A stretch of 64,000 nucleotides of DNA from Phallusia mammillata (Eukaryota; Chordata; Ascidiacea; Phlebobranchia; Ascidiidae). Made by a program: the position numbers and the translations under genes. The notes under the pieces were generated by a model, which saw only the letters and a program-made list of their open reading frames with translations, searched no databases and was not told the DNA's origin. Shown here in pieces: positions 1 to 11,200 of this stretch (the first letter of the stretch is position 1; each line of letters begins with the position of its first letter). Where the stretch lies: assembly GCA_003260075.1 (NCBI GenBank), contig QLIY01000760.1:1-64000 (forward strand). Reading direction: 5' to 3'.

Positions 1-210
1 GGTTTAAACCGGAATCGGAGAGACAAAATTTTGACCCGATTTTTGAAACAACCTAAAGCCTTAGCCTTTCCGTTTCAAACCGGTTTCTGCTGCCAACCAA
101 ATCTATTTGCGACTCCTGATTTGCTTTAGATGCAATAGATACTTTTTTAAAGTGCTCATATGATAATAATTTCACACTAGGCCACAAACTTTATTTAGTA
201 GGAAACTGTA
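1..210. other. Left flank, no gene seen
   Basis: AT-rich sequence left of the pogo-like element. I see no coding exon or RNA gene. Its last two bases, TA at 209-210, are the left target-site duplication of the element. Confidence 0.5.
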
Positions 211-234
211 GGGGAAAGCAGGGCAATGAGGGAC
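211..234 (+). repeat. Left terminal inverted repeat of pogo-like element
   Basis: 24 bp, preceded by TA. Its reverse complement recurs at 4586-4609 with two mismatches. Expected role: transposase binding and cleavage site. Confidence 0.88.
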
Positions 235-408
235 GTTAACAGATAAACGACCATAATTAACTTATTTGATAACNAATTTATTTGATAACATTTTTTTATT
301 TTTTTTATTTTAACTGGTTGATTTTACATTAATAAAGTCATAGACGAAAAATGGCTTTTAAGGTTTTACCGGAAATGAAATTATTTCAAATTTCATATTT
401 TTGTTATT

Positions 409-446
409 TGTCCCCCTTTGCCCCACAGTCGGGGCAATTAGGGACA
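409..446. repeat. Internal hairpin made of two terminal-repeat-like motifs
   Basis: TGTCCCCCTTTGCCCC at 409-424 faces its imperfect reverse complement GGGGCAATTAGGGACA at 431-446, with a six-base loop (13 of 16 positions pair). Each arm resembles the outer end of the element. It could be a subterminal transposase-binding repeat or the scar of a nested related insertion. Confidence 0.6.
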
Positions 447-909
447 TTGTCACCTTTCCCATTTTGTCACATTTTACTTGTACTGAAGCTTTAGATTTCT
501 ATTTTTATTCAACACGCTTCTTAAGCTTAAACTGGTGGCATTTGACTGATTACAAGACAACATGTCTACTTACCTAGAAATTAGTCTTTTTGATACAATG
601 CATCGAAAACTGAGATTTATATTAAACAGTTGGCACAAAACAAGGTCTCTAAACATATATATCAAAACATTTTCTCACTACAGAAATAACATTGGAATGA
701 AGTTTTATTTGACAACTAAAAATCACAAAAAATATATACCGGTACCGGTAGAACAGAACAGTGACAATTTTAATATCGGTAGAACATAACTTCTAACTTT
801 TCAAGGAGCATTTAACAAAAATCACACACAAATTTTCCTTTGCCACTGTAACTAGAACATTTATCATGGCACCAGTATTTGCACACACTTCATTCAATCC
901 AGTCCTCAG

Positions 910-2433
910 TCAGTGGTTGCTGGTACAATTCAAGGCAAAAAATGCACCTATAAACTTTCTTCGCATACAGTTTCTTTTGGCTGGTCTTTGTTGGATTCTT
1001 GGACTTTGGATTTGTGTTTTTTTTGGTTTTGGTTTGCTTCCAGCTGTCACTAAACTGTTCTTAAATGGTGATGATGTTAAAATTTCTGATCTTTTGGCTT
1101 TTCTTTTACGACAGGAGAGTTTAGCATGAGGCAATGGCGATATGTCTTGCACAGAAACTTTTCGTGGCGTTGCCAATGATTGCATCGAAGAACTGCAGCA
1201 AGGCTGATCATCAACCGCCGGTTGCGAAAGTTCGGCTGTGGCTGTTTCAAAAAGGTCACCAGAAGTGGATGCTTCTGCATTTGCGTTAGCCACAACAGGG
1301 TCACTAATTGAAGTACTGACTGGGTTTAGTGCAGCACTTTCTATCACAATTGGTAACATATCATTGCTTATTTCTGCAACACTTGGCACTTCGTTAGCTG
1401 AAGGACTTTCTAAGTTTGGTGCTTCAGTTTCCAACACAACTGATAGAGATGCAGCATCAGAGGTTGTTCCAGCAATGATCTCTGTGACAGTTGAAGGAGC
1501 GAAGTCACTGTCACAAAAAACATCTGGATTATATGGTGAGATCCCACAAGATCGAAATCCATTGGATGCTTTTTCCATCGTGGCTGCACGCACATAAGCT
1601 TTGCCTGCCAACTCAGCAACATCAAAGTCACTAACACGTTTTCCTGGGTGATTGACCAGCCATTTGCTAACTTCTTGATTGTAAAAAAATTTCAGAGGGC
1701 CAAAAAATGTCTTGTCCAAAGGTTGAAGTTTATGCGAACTATGTAGAGGGATTGACAGCATAATGATTCCATGTTTTCGAGCAAAATCAATTCCAGGTAG
1801 AGATAAGTGGCTGCTGTGATTATCCAACATAAGCAAAACCTTGTTTTCAGCAGTTGAGTTGGAATGAGATTTAAAGTGAATTAACCACTTGTGGAAAATG
1901 TCAGAATCAACCCTGTCTGATGATGAACAAAATCCTTCTGAACCTTCAGGAGCACCTCTTATCAGGGTGTCAACCATTCGTTTCCGTGGGAAAATAAAAA
2001 TGGGAGGAATGTAGTGGCCAATAGCATTCATGCAAGCTATCATTGTGATAGTCTTGCCACTCTCCGCACTTGTGATAAAACCAACTTGCTTGCTTCCTTT
2101 TTGTGCCAAAATTTTTTGGGGCTTTTGGACAGAAGAGACTCCGGTTTCATTGACGTTGTAAATTCGACTTCGTGGGATCTTGTGTACCATGAGCACCTGC
2201 TCCAGTTTATCAAAAAATGCAGACACTTGGACTTTGTTAAATCCAGTTGCCCTTGACAAGCTGGTTGCTTCAGGCTGGCGGAGACTTATGTTTGGATTTC
2301 TCATCAAAAAATTTCCCAGGCAGTCTTTTCCAGCTTTCTTTTTACTGTCATTAAAAGGCACTGTGATGTTGTTTGCTTTGGCAAGCTCATAAGCAAGTTT
2401 ACAGAGTGTGTCAGTCGACAAGCCAAAAAACAT
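910..2433 (-). CDS. pogo/Tigger-like DDE transposase, truncated and catalytically altered
   Basis: 507-residue open frame. Residues about 1-65 match the second half of the CENP-B/Tc5-type helix-turn-helix (FGLSTDTLCKLAYELA, then NPNISLRQPEATSLSRA). A DDE_1 endonuclease domain follows. The motif around the first catalytic Asp reads YNVNETG (residues 92-98), so that Asp (position 95) is Asn, encoded AAT. The second Asp is 204 in MLDNHSSH and the third is 240 in QPLDKTFFGPLK, a DD35D spacing. The last 200 residues are Ser/Ala-rich and then basic, as in many pogo transposases. The ATG at 2431-2433 directly follows TAG in frame, so the first helix-turn-helix (psq) is missing. Either the ATG begins a second exon or the 5' end is lost; I found no psq exon upstream within the element. 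Probably inactive. Confidence 0.85.
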   Translation of the reverse strand: MFFGLSTDTLCKLAYELAKANNITVPFNDSKKKAGKDCLGNFLMRNPNISLRQPEATSLSRATGFNKVQVSAFFDKLEQVLMVHKIPRSRIYNVNETGVSSVQKPQKILAQKGSKQVGFITSAESGKTITMIACMNAIGHYIPPIFIFPRKRMVDTLIRGAPEGSEGFCSSSDRVDSDIFHKWLIHFKSHSNSTAENKVLLMLDNHSSHLSLPGIDFARKHGIIMLSIPLHSSHKLQPLDKTFFGPLKFFYNQEVSKWLVNHPGKRVSDFDVAELAGKAYVRAATMEKASNGFRSCGISPYNPDVFCDSDFAPSTVTEIIAGTTSDAASLSVVLETEAPNLESPSANEVPSVAEISNDMLPIVIESAALNPVSTSISDPVVANANAEASTSGDLFETATAELSQPAVDDQPCCSSSMQSLATPRKVSVQDISPLPHAKLSCRKRKAKRSEILTSSPFKNSLVTAGSKPKPKKTQIQSPRIQQRPAKRNCMRRKFIGAFFALNCTSNH

Positions 2434-2445
2434 CTATTGGGACAA

Positions 2446-2482
2446 TGTCCCGCTTTGCCCCCATCTCTCTGTCCCGATTTGC
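2446..2482. repeat. Two direct copies of the terminal motif next to the transposase start
   Basis: TGTCCCGCTTTGCCCCC at 2446-2462 is followed by a second TGTCCCGATTTGC at 2470-2482. The same double motif recurs at 3142-3182 with identical spacing. These match the ends of the element and lie immediately 5' of the truncated transposase frame. Confidence 0.65.
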
Positions 2483-2525
2483 AGGGTTGGGTAACGAGTC
2501 CTATCAGTCGAGTCTCAAGTCAAGT

Positions 2526-2616
<91 letters not shown>
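2526..2616. repeat. G homopolymer, 91 nt
   Basis: Uninterrupted G on the plus strand. Most likely assembly filler or sequencing artefact. The apparent glycine-rich or proline-rich frames through it are meaningless. Confidence 0.9.
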
Positions 2617-2617
<1 letters not shown>

Positions 2618-3056
2618 AAATGTTTTTGCAAGGAAAGGTTAGGTTTAGATAGTTAATCTATTTGAATGGTTCATAGCTTTTTTTTACCTCAAAAACGGAC
2701 ACCGCTTCATTACAGTGAACATATCCCATCAAGGTCCCTTTCTTAAAGTACGGTCAACTTTAATGCAACACGTTGGAAAAGAACGTCAATCTGTTCAGAG
2801 GAGTTTTTTAATACCAAAAATTCATATTTTACTAATAAAAGCGAATACTTGGCCTACTTCATTCGATTACCTTAACCCAAGCAATAAGTACAACGCTTAA
2901 TGCCAGCGTNTTTTGAAAGATAATTTTTTGGAACGGATGTCATCCAAAGCTTGCTCTAAGTCTTGTTTCGAGTACTGAGCAATTGCAGTTTTACGTTTAT
3001 AATTTCAAAGCTGTATGTACTCTAACCTTATAGGAATACCAGTATGGTACTGAGTA

Positions 3057-3066
3057 GGGGGGGGGG
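3057..3066. repeat. G10 run inside the pogo-like element
   Basis: Ten G. Unlike most such runs here, I see no copied arm directly beside it. Confidence 0.7.
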
Positions 3067-3141
3067 TGCCTATGAACAAACTAGTCAAGGCACCTAAGTT
3101 AAGCTCAGGCTAGGCTGAATGTTAAGCTCAGGCTAGGACAA

Positions 3142-3182
3142 TGTCCCGCTTTGCCCCCATCTCTCTGTCCCGATTTGCCCCC
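3142..3182. repeat. Second copy of the double terminal motif
   Basis: TGTCCCGCTTTGCCCCC (3142-3158) and TGTCCCGATTTGCCCCC (3166-3182), identical in layout to 2446-2482. It may mark a duplicated segment in the genome or in the assembly. Confidence 0.65.
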
Positions 3183-3275
3183 AACGTACAGCCTCCGAAA
3201 TTACCGTATTTGAAAAACTAAACAAGAGTTTAGCAAAACAACTTTTTCAATGTTTGATCACCATGTTCTAGTGTN

Positions 3276-3728
<453 letters not shown>

Positions 3729-3817
<89 letters not shown>
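3729..3817. repeat. G homopolymer, 89 nt
   Basis: Pure G on the plus strand; same interpretation as the run at 3276. Confidence 0.9.
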
Positions 3818-3818
<1 letters not shown>

Positions 3819-4040
3819 AACTAGAGAAAGTAGGAGGAGAGCCAAAACGAACACCTCATTGTTTTCATATTAAATGAACTGTCACTGCCATTTTGTTTTG
3901 CGTAACAGCTAGAATGACTACTAAATGTTATGCAAAATTTTGGAAACACTGCTGCTCGTTCTAGATTCTAGAAGTTTAGAATAGAAAAAAATTCAAATAT
4001 GATAGATGATTTACGTGTTGCCTTGAGTAAAATCAAACTA

Positions 4041-4050
4041 GGGGGGGGGG
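4041..4050. repeat. G10 run
   Basis: Exactly ten G inside the pogo-like element; no copied arm recognised beside it. Confidence 0.7.
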
Positions 4051-4227
4051 AACAGTACAGTTTTATTTGGGAATTGTAAATGATATTATGCCATTACGGT
4101 ATTTGGTTTAAAAAATAATAATTATCGACAAACAATTGTTGTTAGCAAGAAGCCTCATTGTCTCATAACTATCCTTTTCACTTGCTGTCAGCAATAAACA
4201 ACAAAAAGCACAAAAGTTAGGAAGAAA

Positions 4228-4342
4228 GGGGGGGGGGGGGGGGGGGGGGGGGGGTAGTTCTGATATTCATGGGTCACTTAAGCCTTTATGGGCCAAACGG
4301 CTTTACCCATAGATGCAGCCACAAAGCTTTATGGGGGGGGGG
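4228..4342. repeat. Block copied from 5190-5267, bounded by G runs
   Basis: A 27-nt G run (4228-4254) and a 10-nt G run (4333-4342) enclose about 75 bp that repeat 5190-5267, a place outside the transposon, with one mismatch seen (AAGCC against AAGCG). This looks like a misplaced assembly fragment. Confidence 0.75.
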
Positions 4343-4585
4343 ACGCTGTTCTAGTGTATCTGATGGAACATAGCCAAGTTCAACTTTTATGCACGCGTAG
4401 GCTAACTTAGATGATTTCTGAAACCTTTTCTTATAGTGAATTAAGCTAAAGGAGTATTTCTTTCATAACTGAACGAATGTAAACCAGTTCTTCAAACTTT
4501 TCCATCAACTGCTGGACAAGATGGCCGACTTTGCATAAAAACGGTTAGGGGGCGCTAACGACAATACCTGCGAAAATAATCCCTT

Positions 4586-4609
4586 GTCCCTCTTTGCCCT
4601 ACTTTCCCC
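4586..4609 (-). repeat. Right terminal inverted repeat of pogo-like element
   Basis: Near-perfect reverse complement of 211-234, followed by TA at 4610-4611. Confidence 0.88.
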
Positions 4610-4611
4610 TA

Positions 4612-5891
4612 ATGTATGTTACCAAGAAGTGGTCGGTTTTAATACCCACGATTTGTAGGAATAAGCTATAGATAGACTTAACTAGCAATAACTGCTGTAA
4701 AGTATAAGTTACTACAAATGTTCCGTGTGGCCTATTAATTTTCAAGCCGGCAACCGGCTATTTTTCGTTCTTTTAATTACCTACACTGCTACCAAACAAT
4801 AAGTCTCACAGAAGAAGGATATTCTATATTTTGAAGTACGAGAGGTAAATAATAAACAAACAAAAAATACAATTTACTCTTAGTTTCAACTACACAAGAA
4901 AGAATAAATAATACAACGAAATACGACTGAGAAAAAATATATTGCCGCATATGAAAACGATGAAAAAGAATTAAAAACAGCCAAAAGTACAAGCATACAT
5001 ACAGGGCCCTGGATAAAAAAAAACATGTGTTAGTGTGATACATTTTCCGGCGCCCTTTTGAACACTAGTCATACCTAAATTGGCCTTTAATTGCATCCAA
5101 AGAGAGACCCATAATGCTATACAGGACAAATCCACCAACACTTTTTAGATTTATGGGAACAGTACAAGGCAACACGTAAAAGTCCATTTCAGTTCTGATA
5201 TTCATGGGTCACTTAAGCGTTTATGGGCCAAACGGCTTTACCCATAGATGCAGCCACAAAGCTTTATAATTTCGCGATCCTCCTTGTTACACCGTTCTTC
5301 TAGCGACGGTGTTACATCAATTCGTCGAATACCTGGACAAAAAATATTTGTTTTGTTGGAGTTGCCTACAAAGTTGGTACAAGAAAAATATTGCCTCGCT
5401 AATACGTTGCGGGCAAACAGAGATACCCCACATTTGTTTGCTGCGAGGCAAACACTACGTGAGGTAAACAATGTGTACGGTGACGTAATGCGCCAGCTGG
5501 CAACTTTCCCACTGTTTAAAAGCACACATATTGAACTATAGAGTGATGTAATGATGTATACTATAGGTTAGATGCAGTTGGGGCTTAAGGAAGAGTGCTT
5601 TGTTCAAATCTCCACAATAATTCAGTGGTGTTTTAGCAAGGGCCGTAAAAAGACAAAAAAATAATTAATACAGATCATACGCCAGGTAAATTTATAATAT
5701 CAATTACTGTTTAATATTTTAATATTTGAAAGTTTCTGTTTTTTTTTCAGTTTTAAAACCTGTACGTGATCGCAACGGTTTATAACGTTTGCCACTTGTT
5801 CGTTTTGTAATACCTTTAGTTGTAAGGAATCGTTCATAGGTTAGCCTTAATAGCGACAGAAATCTTACGAATGTTTTTTTTATTTTTGCAG
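4612..5891. other. Gap between transposon and Kazal gene
   Basis: No gene recognised. Open frames on both strands at 5238-5541 overlap each other, resemble nothing I know and show no splice context. About 5000-5071 shares a short repeat with 54601-54672 (both contain AACATGTGTTAGTG and, further on, GAACACTAG), probably an old MITE remnant. The end of this stretch should hold the promoter and any first untranslated exon of the Kazal gene. Confidence 0.45.
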
Positions 5892-5948
5892 GATTGTAAT
5901 ATTTACAGAAAGTTATTTCAAAAATCGTGTAATACAGTTTTGTTCAGT
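5873..5948 (+). promoter_or_regulatory. Splice acceptor and short 5' UTR of the Kazal gene
   Basis: A strong T-rich tract ends in TTTTTGCAG (AG at 5890-5891), leaving 57 untranslated bases before the ATG at 5949. In tunicates such an acceptor is often used for spliced-leader trans-splicing. An ordinary upstream untranslated exon is equally possible from sequence alone. Confidence 0.5.
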
Positions 5949-7161
5949 ATGAAAAACATTTGGCTATTTGTTCTGGTTGTAATTGCAGTAGGTAAGCAAA
6001 ATTATAAACTTTTATATTTGTTTTTGAATGGCTGTCTTGGCATCGTAACACATTCAAACTGCTTCGCGAGCCATGTAATTGTACGCTTAGAATTGAGATG
6101 ACAATTTAGCAGAAGTCCAAACCAAATTTCGGCTTACCAAAAGTGAAATTTTGTTGCTGTATAATTGCTGACCTACACCACTTAAAATTTATGTTTTATT
6201 TCAGGAATTCACACTACCCAAAGTGCCGAGGTAAGAATATAGAAGTCATTTGTGGTTTATTGGACAAAAAACACGTAATATCTGCTATTTTGTTAGAGGG
6301 GGTGTCTTTTAACACACTATCAGGTGAAAACCATGTTTAGTTTGACCAACTAACAACGTTTCACCGCATCTCAGTTATGAGGTTTTACTGAAACTGGTGA
6401 TACCATTAAGACAATACAGATATTCAAAAGTTTAACTAATTTAAATCTATTTCAAGTCTTTTGAAGTATGCTAATTTTGGGGGGGGGGTGGACCCCTGTT
6501 AACACACTATCAGGTGAAAGCCATGTTGCCCATCTAACATTTTGTAAAAACATAATATTTTTTATGGGGGAGGGGGATTGTTTTTTGAACATACATGTCA
6601 GGTAAAAACCATGTTTACAGTTTGACCAACTAAAAACGTTGCACCGCATCTCAGTTATGAGGTTTTACTGAAACCGGTGATACCATTAAGACAATACAGA
6701 TATTTACGAGTTTAACTAATTCCTTTTCCTGGAAAGTAAATCTACTTAGGTTATTTGGGGTATGATCTTTTTTTGCAAAAAAATACTATAAAACGATTTC
6801 TCTGTTTTTGTTAGGTCTGTGATCAGTTTATGAAGACCAGAGCTTGTTCAAGGGATCTTCGACCTGTTTGTGGGTCAGACGACATTACGTATCCAAATTT
6901 ATGCACGCTTTGCCAGATTAACAAAAAGATTGAGAAACAAATGTGAGTTAAATAATTCAAAACATTTCCCAAGTCAAAGTACATCATTTTTAAATACCAA
7001 AAGGACTACGTACATTTTTTTCTATTTTACTCACTTAACAGTTAGGTTTCTACGAAAAAATAATGGAGATTTTTTTACTTGTTTATTTACCTTGCAGTGA
7101 TTGGATCAAAGTGGCCTACGAAGGCGCATGCGCAGATAAATCTCCGTTCCAAGTTCTGTGA
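5949..7161 (+). CDS. Secreted Kazal-type serine protease inhibitor
   Basis: Four coding exons with matching phases: 5949-5991, 6205-6230, 6815-6942, 7098-7161; all introns GT-AG; 86 residues. Residues 1 to about 21 are a signal peptide (MKNIWLFVLVVIAV core). The rest is one Kazal domain with six Cys: after C2 come seven residues to C3 (RPVCGSDDITYPNLC), ten to C4, two to C5, then C6 in EGACAD, which is the classical spacing. The reactive-site P1 position, second after C2 in ACSRD, is Arg, so a trypsin-like target is expected. Domains of this kind block digestive, clotting-like or immune proteases outside the cell; the target here is unknown. The gene converges on FBXW4. Family assignment is firm; exact splice sites are my reading. 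Confidence 0.9.
6297..6770. repeat. Diverged tandem repeat in Kazal intron 2
   Basis: About 100 bp at 6320-6440 (AACCATGTTTAGTTTGACCA, then CGCATCTCAGTTATGAGG) recurs at 6600-6720 with several substitutions and indels. A third partial copy (AACACACTATCAGGTGAAAG) is at 6500-6535. A G10 run lies at 6479-6488. A true intronic repeat is likely, since the copies differ more than the other G-run duplications. Confidence 0.6.
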
Positions 7162-7235
7162 CGTAGATGAGGCGACGACGTAACAATGTTTTTGCGGTGA
7201 TGTAATAACTACAATTCCGTGCGCTCTCTGCGTAA

Positions 7236-7241
7236 AATAAA
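7236..7241 (+). terminator. Poly(A) signal of the Kazal gene
   Basis: AATAAA, 75 bases after the stop codon. Confidence 0.6.
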
Positions 7242-7538
7242 AGAAACTTGTTTTGCTGAAAAGCAATTGTGAAAGTCGACAAAAAATATCCCACACTGTA
7301 CGACAGTTTTTTTTATAAAAAAGTAAAACTTACAAAAAATAATACACTGAACTGAACCCATCTTAGTATTTCACTGTACAACATGCACTTTTGGCACATA
7401 ACGCATCTTCTAATATTATTAATTTATGTTCCATTTTTCAACGCCCATTGTCTTGTTGTTACACTGTCTACTTGTAGCCAATTTTTTTTACCCATTATGA
7501 TCTGATACGTTAAGTTAAAGGTTGAGGTTTGACTAAAC

Positions 7539-7936
7539 CAGGGTTGCCTGATCTCCATGAGCCAAATTCCGGACGGTAATAAAGCTACTTTGGGAGACAC
7601 CAAACTGTTGGACACGGTGATCCGGTTCTTTCAAAGTTTTGCTGGCATTAAAGACGCAAAAAAACTAATTGCCCTGATGTTATTCAGTTGTTTCGCATGT
7701 ATGTAGGCTGCACAGTGCAAAAAAGGGGGGGGGGCGATCCGGTTCTTTCACAGTTTTGCTGGCATTAAAGACGCAAAAAAACTAATTGCCCTTATGTTAT
7801 TCAGTTGTTTCGCATGTATGTAGGCTGCACAGTGCAAAAAAAACGCACAAAAACAGTTCAAACGTAAAAATTTGTGGTCCCACAGGAAAAGGCTAAAATT
7901 TAGGACATTAAGAGTTCCGGACGTCTGGCAACCCTA
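7539..7936. mobile_element. Candidate MITE between Kazal gene and FBXW4
   Basis: Starts CAGGGTTGCCTGATCT and ends in the inverted form, ACGTCTGGCAACCCTA. Flanking octamers GACTAAAC and AACTAAAT agree at six of eight positions, compatible with an old 8-bp hAT duplication. Its length is inflated by the duplicated block around the G run at 7725-7734. Confidence 0.5.
7619..7842. repeat. Near-identical 106-bp arms around a G10 run
   Basis: 7619-7724 is repeated at 7737-7842 with a few substitutions; ten G (7725-7734) separate them. Typical of the contig-join pattern seen through the window. Confidence 0.85.
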
Positions 7937-8226
7937 AACTAAATAAACCGACCCAAAATCGAAAGTGCAAGCTCAAAACCTGGCCCAAAATCGAGTTCAG
8001 AACCGAAATTTGTCATCATCCGGCAAAATCCTGAGTGGGAAATCAGGCCCTTAAAACTCTGCACTGGAAGCTAAGTTGAGGATTTAGAAACGTAAAAATC
8101 GGAATCGTTTGGTGGTCAGTGCTTACATTCATTCTCATCGTGATAGACAAAACGCACAAGATTCTTTCTTTTCCAGAACCTGACGATGTACGTCACGGAA
8201 TTTCACGGGTGGGCACGTTTAGACGG

Positions 8227-11200
8227 TCACGTGAACTCCACACAGTGCAGTCCGCGGGCCAGGGCAGCAAATAAGTGAGTCCGTGTGAACTGGAGTGAAT
8301 ATACGGGGCTGCTAACGCGACGTGAACCAAAGTAGAATGTCTGCAAAGAATTGAAACAGACATTTTTAGTAAAGTTAAAGATTATTGCATACTGCACAGA
8401 ATTGTAAAACACAAAAGGGTATCGATAGAATTGGTGTTTTTAACCAACTTCTATGAATTCACAACATTCTAGGATCCCCGAAAAAGTATGATCCCTCCCT
8501 CCACATTGCGCCACTCTGGGCAATCCTGCTGTTTTTGAAAATTAGTATGGCAATCCAAACTTGGGTCATAAAATACAACTGATGAATTTATGTTTTTAAA
8601 AGTAAAACAAGGCAAAGTGGCCGCTGAGGTAAAAACAAATGGAAAGCAACTTTATTTTATACACAAAAAAAGTTCCACGCGTTGGCGCTAGAGATCAGGT
8701 AGCCACGTTAGAAAATTCTAGAAAGTAGAAAAGGGCAGAAACTTGGCCGAATGTACAGACATAAACAACCTTGATCGAGATTTGTCCCCCCCCAAAAAAA
8801 GGCAAAAAAACGGCGGTTCCCAAACCGGTGTCCTCAGTCTTTCAGTGCAAAGTCAAAACCAAAACCTACTGTTATAAAATGTAATGAAGAAAGAATGGAA
8901 CCCAATAAGGAATAAAGGTTAATCCATAGTTATTTAGTTAAATAATTTGTTCGCACCTGAACAGGTTTTGTCTTACGCATGTCCCACAATCTCACAACTC
9001 CGTGACGACATGAACCCGATAAAATCATATGATTTGCATCACTTGTGACGCAATAAATTGTATTGTCATGAGGCTCTTCCCAAATCTTGACGCAATTTCT
9101 AAAAAAAACAAGCCACTTATGAAATATAGTTGAAACAGTACTAACGTACAAAACCAATATTACTACATAAGTTTCAATCAAAGAATATGGAAAACAAAAT
9201 TCGATAGGAAGCATTTCTGAAACAATTGAAAAACGACCTAATACACAAAACAGATTTTATCAAAAAACGTCTGAATTATTATAGGTACTCAAGTTAATGA
9301 AATGGCGACACAAATGATACCAAGTGAAAGTCAGGCCTAAATCAAGTCCTTTTTGTTAAAACTTTAAGCCCGAACCCGGCCGAAAAAACCTTTCCGACTT
9401 ACAGCTTTGAGCAGTACATTTAGAAGCTGATACAATATGTGTTAAATAAACCATCAAACTAAGCTTTGAGATGTCACGCAACACAGGGTTAAGAAATTGC
9501 GTATTTGCCTGAATTGCATTCCACAACAGACATTTGCATTATTTCAAATTGGTGATTCTTAACCTTTTTATGATTGCCACCCCTCAAAAGGAGCCTGATT
9601 GGCTTCATTTACTATGACGTCACATATTGATAAACTATGACGTCACATAAAGGTGATCTCATAAAACTAAAAACTGTTCTATCTAATTACCGCCTAAAAT
9701 GCCAGTGTCCGTAATGGGTGTAATCGCCCATAGCTTAATAAACAGCACTGCGTTTAATTTTACCTGTGTGACGTCCGTGTGTCCCACAATCTGATATAAG
9801 TGTCGTAGCCGGCAGTGATGAGCAAATCCTTGGATAGGAATTGGGTGTCGAGTGCACCGGCCCCCAACTTAAATTCCGAGCCGAGGTCATAACGTTTCTC
9901 AACTCTGTCACAAAAACACAGATTTCAAGCAATAAAAAAATGTGAGTTTGGTTTGGTTTGAATTAATTGCATATTGCTGTATCTGGGATTTTTTAATCTG
10001 GGGGGGGGGTGTGAGTTTGGTTTGTTTTGGTTTGAATTAATTGCATATTGCTGTATCTGGGATTTTTTAATCTGTATGAGATGTCATTCGTAACGTTTAG
10101 ATATTTAAAAAAAATCTTACAAACAGGCTATACAAAAAGTCGCATCTAACAGAAACAACGTAACAAAGACAGTAAAAAAACAAGCAGTGTTTCCGCGGTT
10201 ATTCTGTTGTCACTTAGCAGGCCCTAAGCACCATACTAGGTTTCAGTGTAGTAAAAGAAACGATACCCTGATACGGTGGTTGTGTTTGCAGTTGCCAGTG
10301 ACAACTACGAACACTTCCACACTCAAAAGGACTTTATCCGGCCAAAAACACAAACATTCAAGCAAACCAGAGCTAAAGGACAAGCCCGAGACCTGTTTAA
10401 AACCCGATTTGCATGTGAAAAAGCCTAAATTGGGTCCGTAAGTTGGCGAAGTTGTAACACAAATGAGACCCAGTGTGCAGTCATTCCCAAATCCGAGTCC
10501 GAACCCAAATCTGACAAGAAAAGCCCGACCCAACCTACAACTCTACAATAAACATTTAATTCTTTTTAAGTGTCGTTCCAAACGCTTTGATGTGAAAAGT
10601 GTGAATTCGATTATTCTTTTGTTTGCTTAACCGTTCACACTTCAAACAAATAGAACCAAATAGATCGGATAATCGAGAAAGAAATGTCTGAACAGAAGAC
10701 AGCGCAAACGAACTTATAAATCACTTACCTACAGTTTGCTTTGTAATGTCAACTGTTGCACACAACAACCAAGCAACAACAATACAGTATTCCGTTACAA
10801 AATCGCAGACTTGTCGAAGGACAGAGAGAAACCAAAGGGGATAAAACAACATTAGATTAGATTATGATCACACGACCATTCGGCGCAACGCAAGGCGAAG
10901 GTCACAGAGATACGTCGGCTCAACGTATTGTTGGCGGTTTCCCAGGAGTAACTCTATACTGGCGGTCAGATTTGCGACAATGGACAGAACTGACCAATGA
11001 TGACCGCTGTCATTGATACCGTAAAGCCGATTTCTACGGCGTCGTTTTTTGGGGAACCTGGTGCAAACAGAAATTGGCCCAGACTGGGCAGATGTCAGGC
11101 GAATTTTTTTGAAGGTTTGGAGATGTATTTGCCACCAGCTTTGGCTTTGTGAATAAAAAATACATTTTGTATGACAGACATAGGTGGGGGGGGGGGTCTA

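Noticed and set aside
1238-1597. 119-codon plus-strand frame
   Set aside because: Antisense shadow of the transposase coding region.
5238-5541. Overlapping frames on both strands left of the Kazal gene
   Set aside because: Both of similar length, no known motif; one starts in sequence duplicated at about 4318.
9735-9932. Minus-strand frame over FBXW4 exon 7
   Set aside because: Out-of-frame shadow; the true frame there encodes GYDTYIRLWD.
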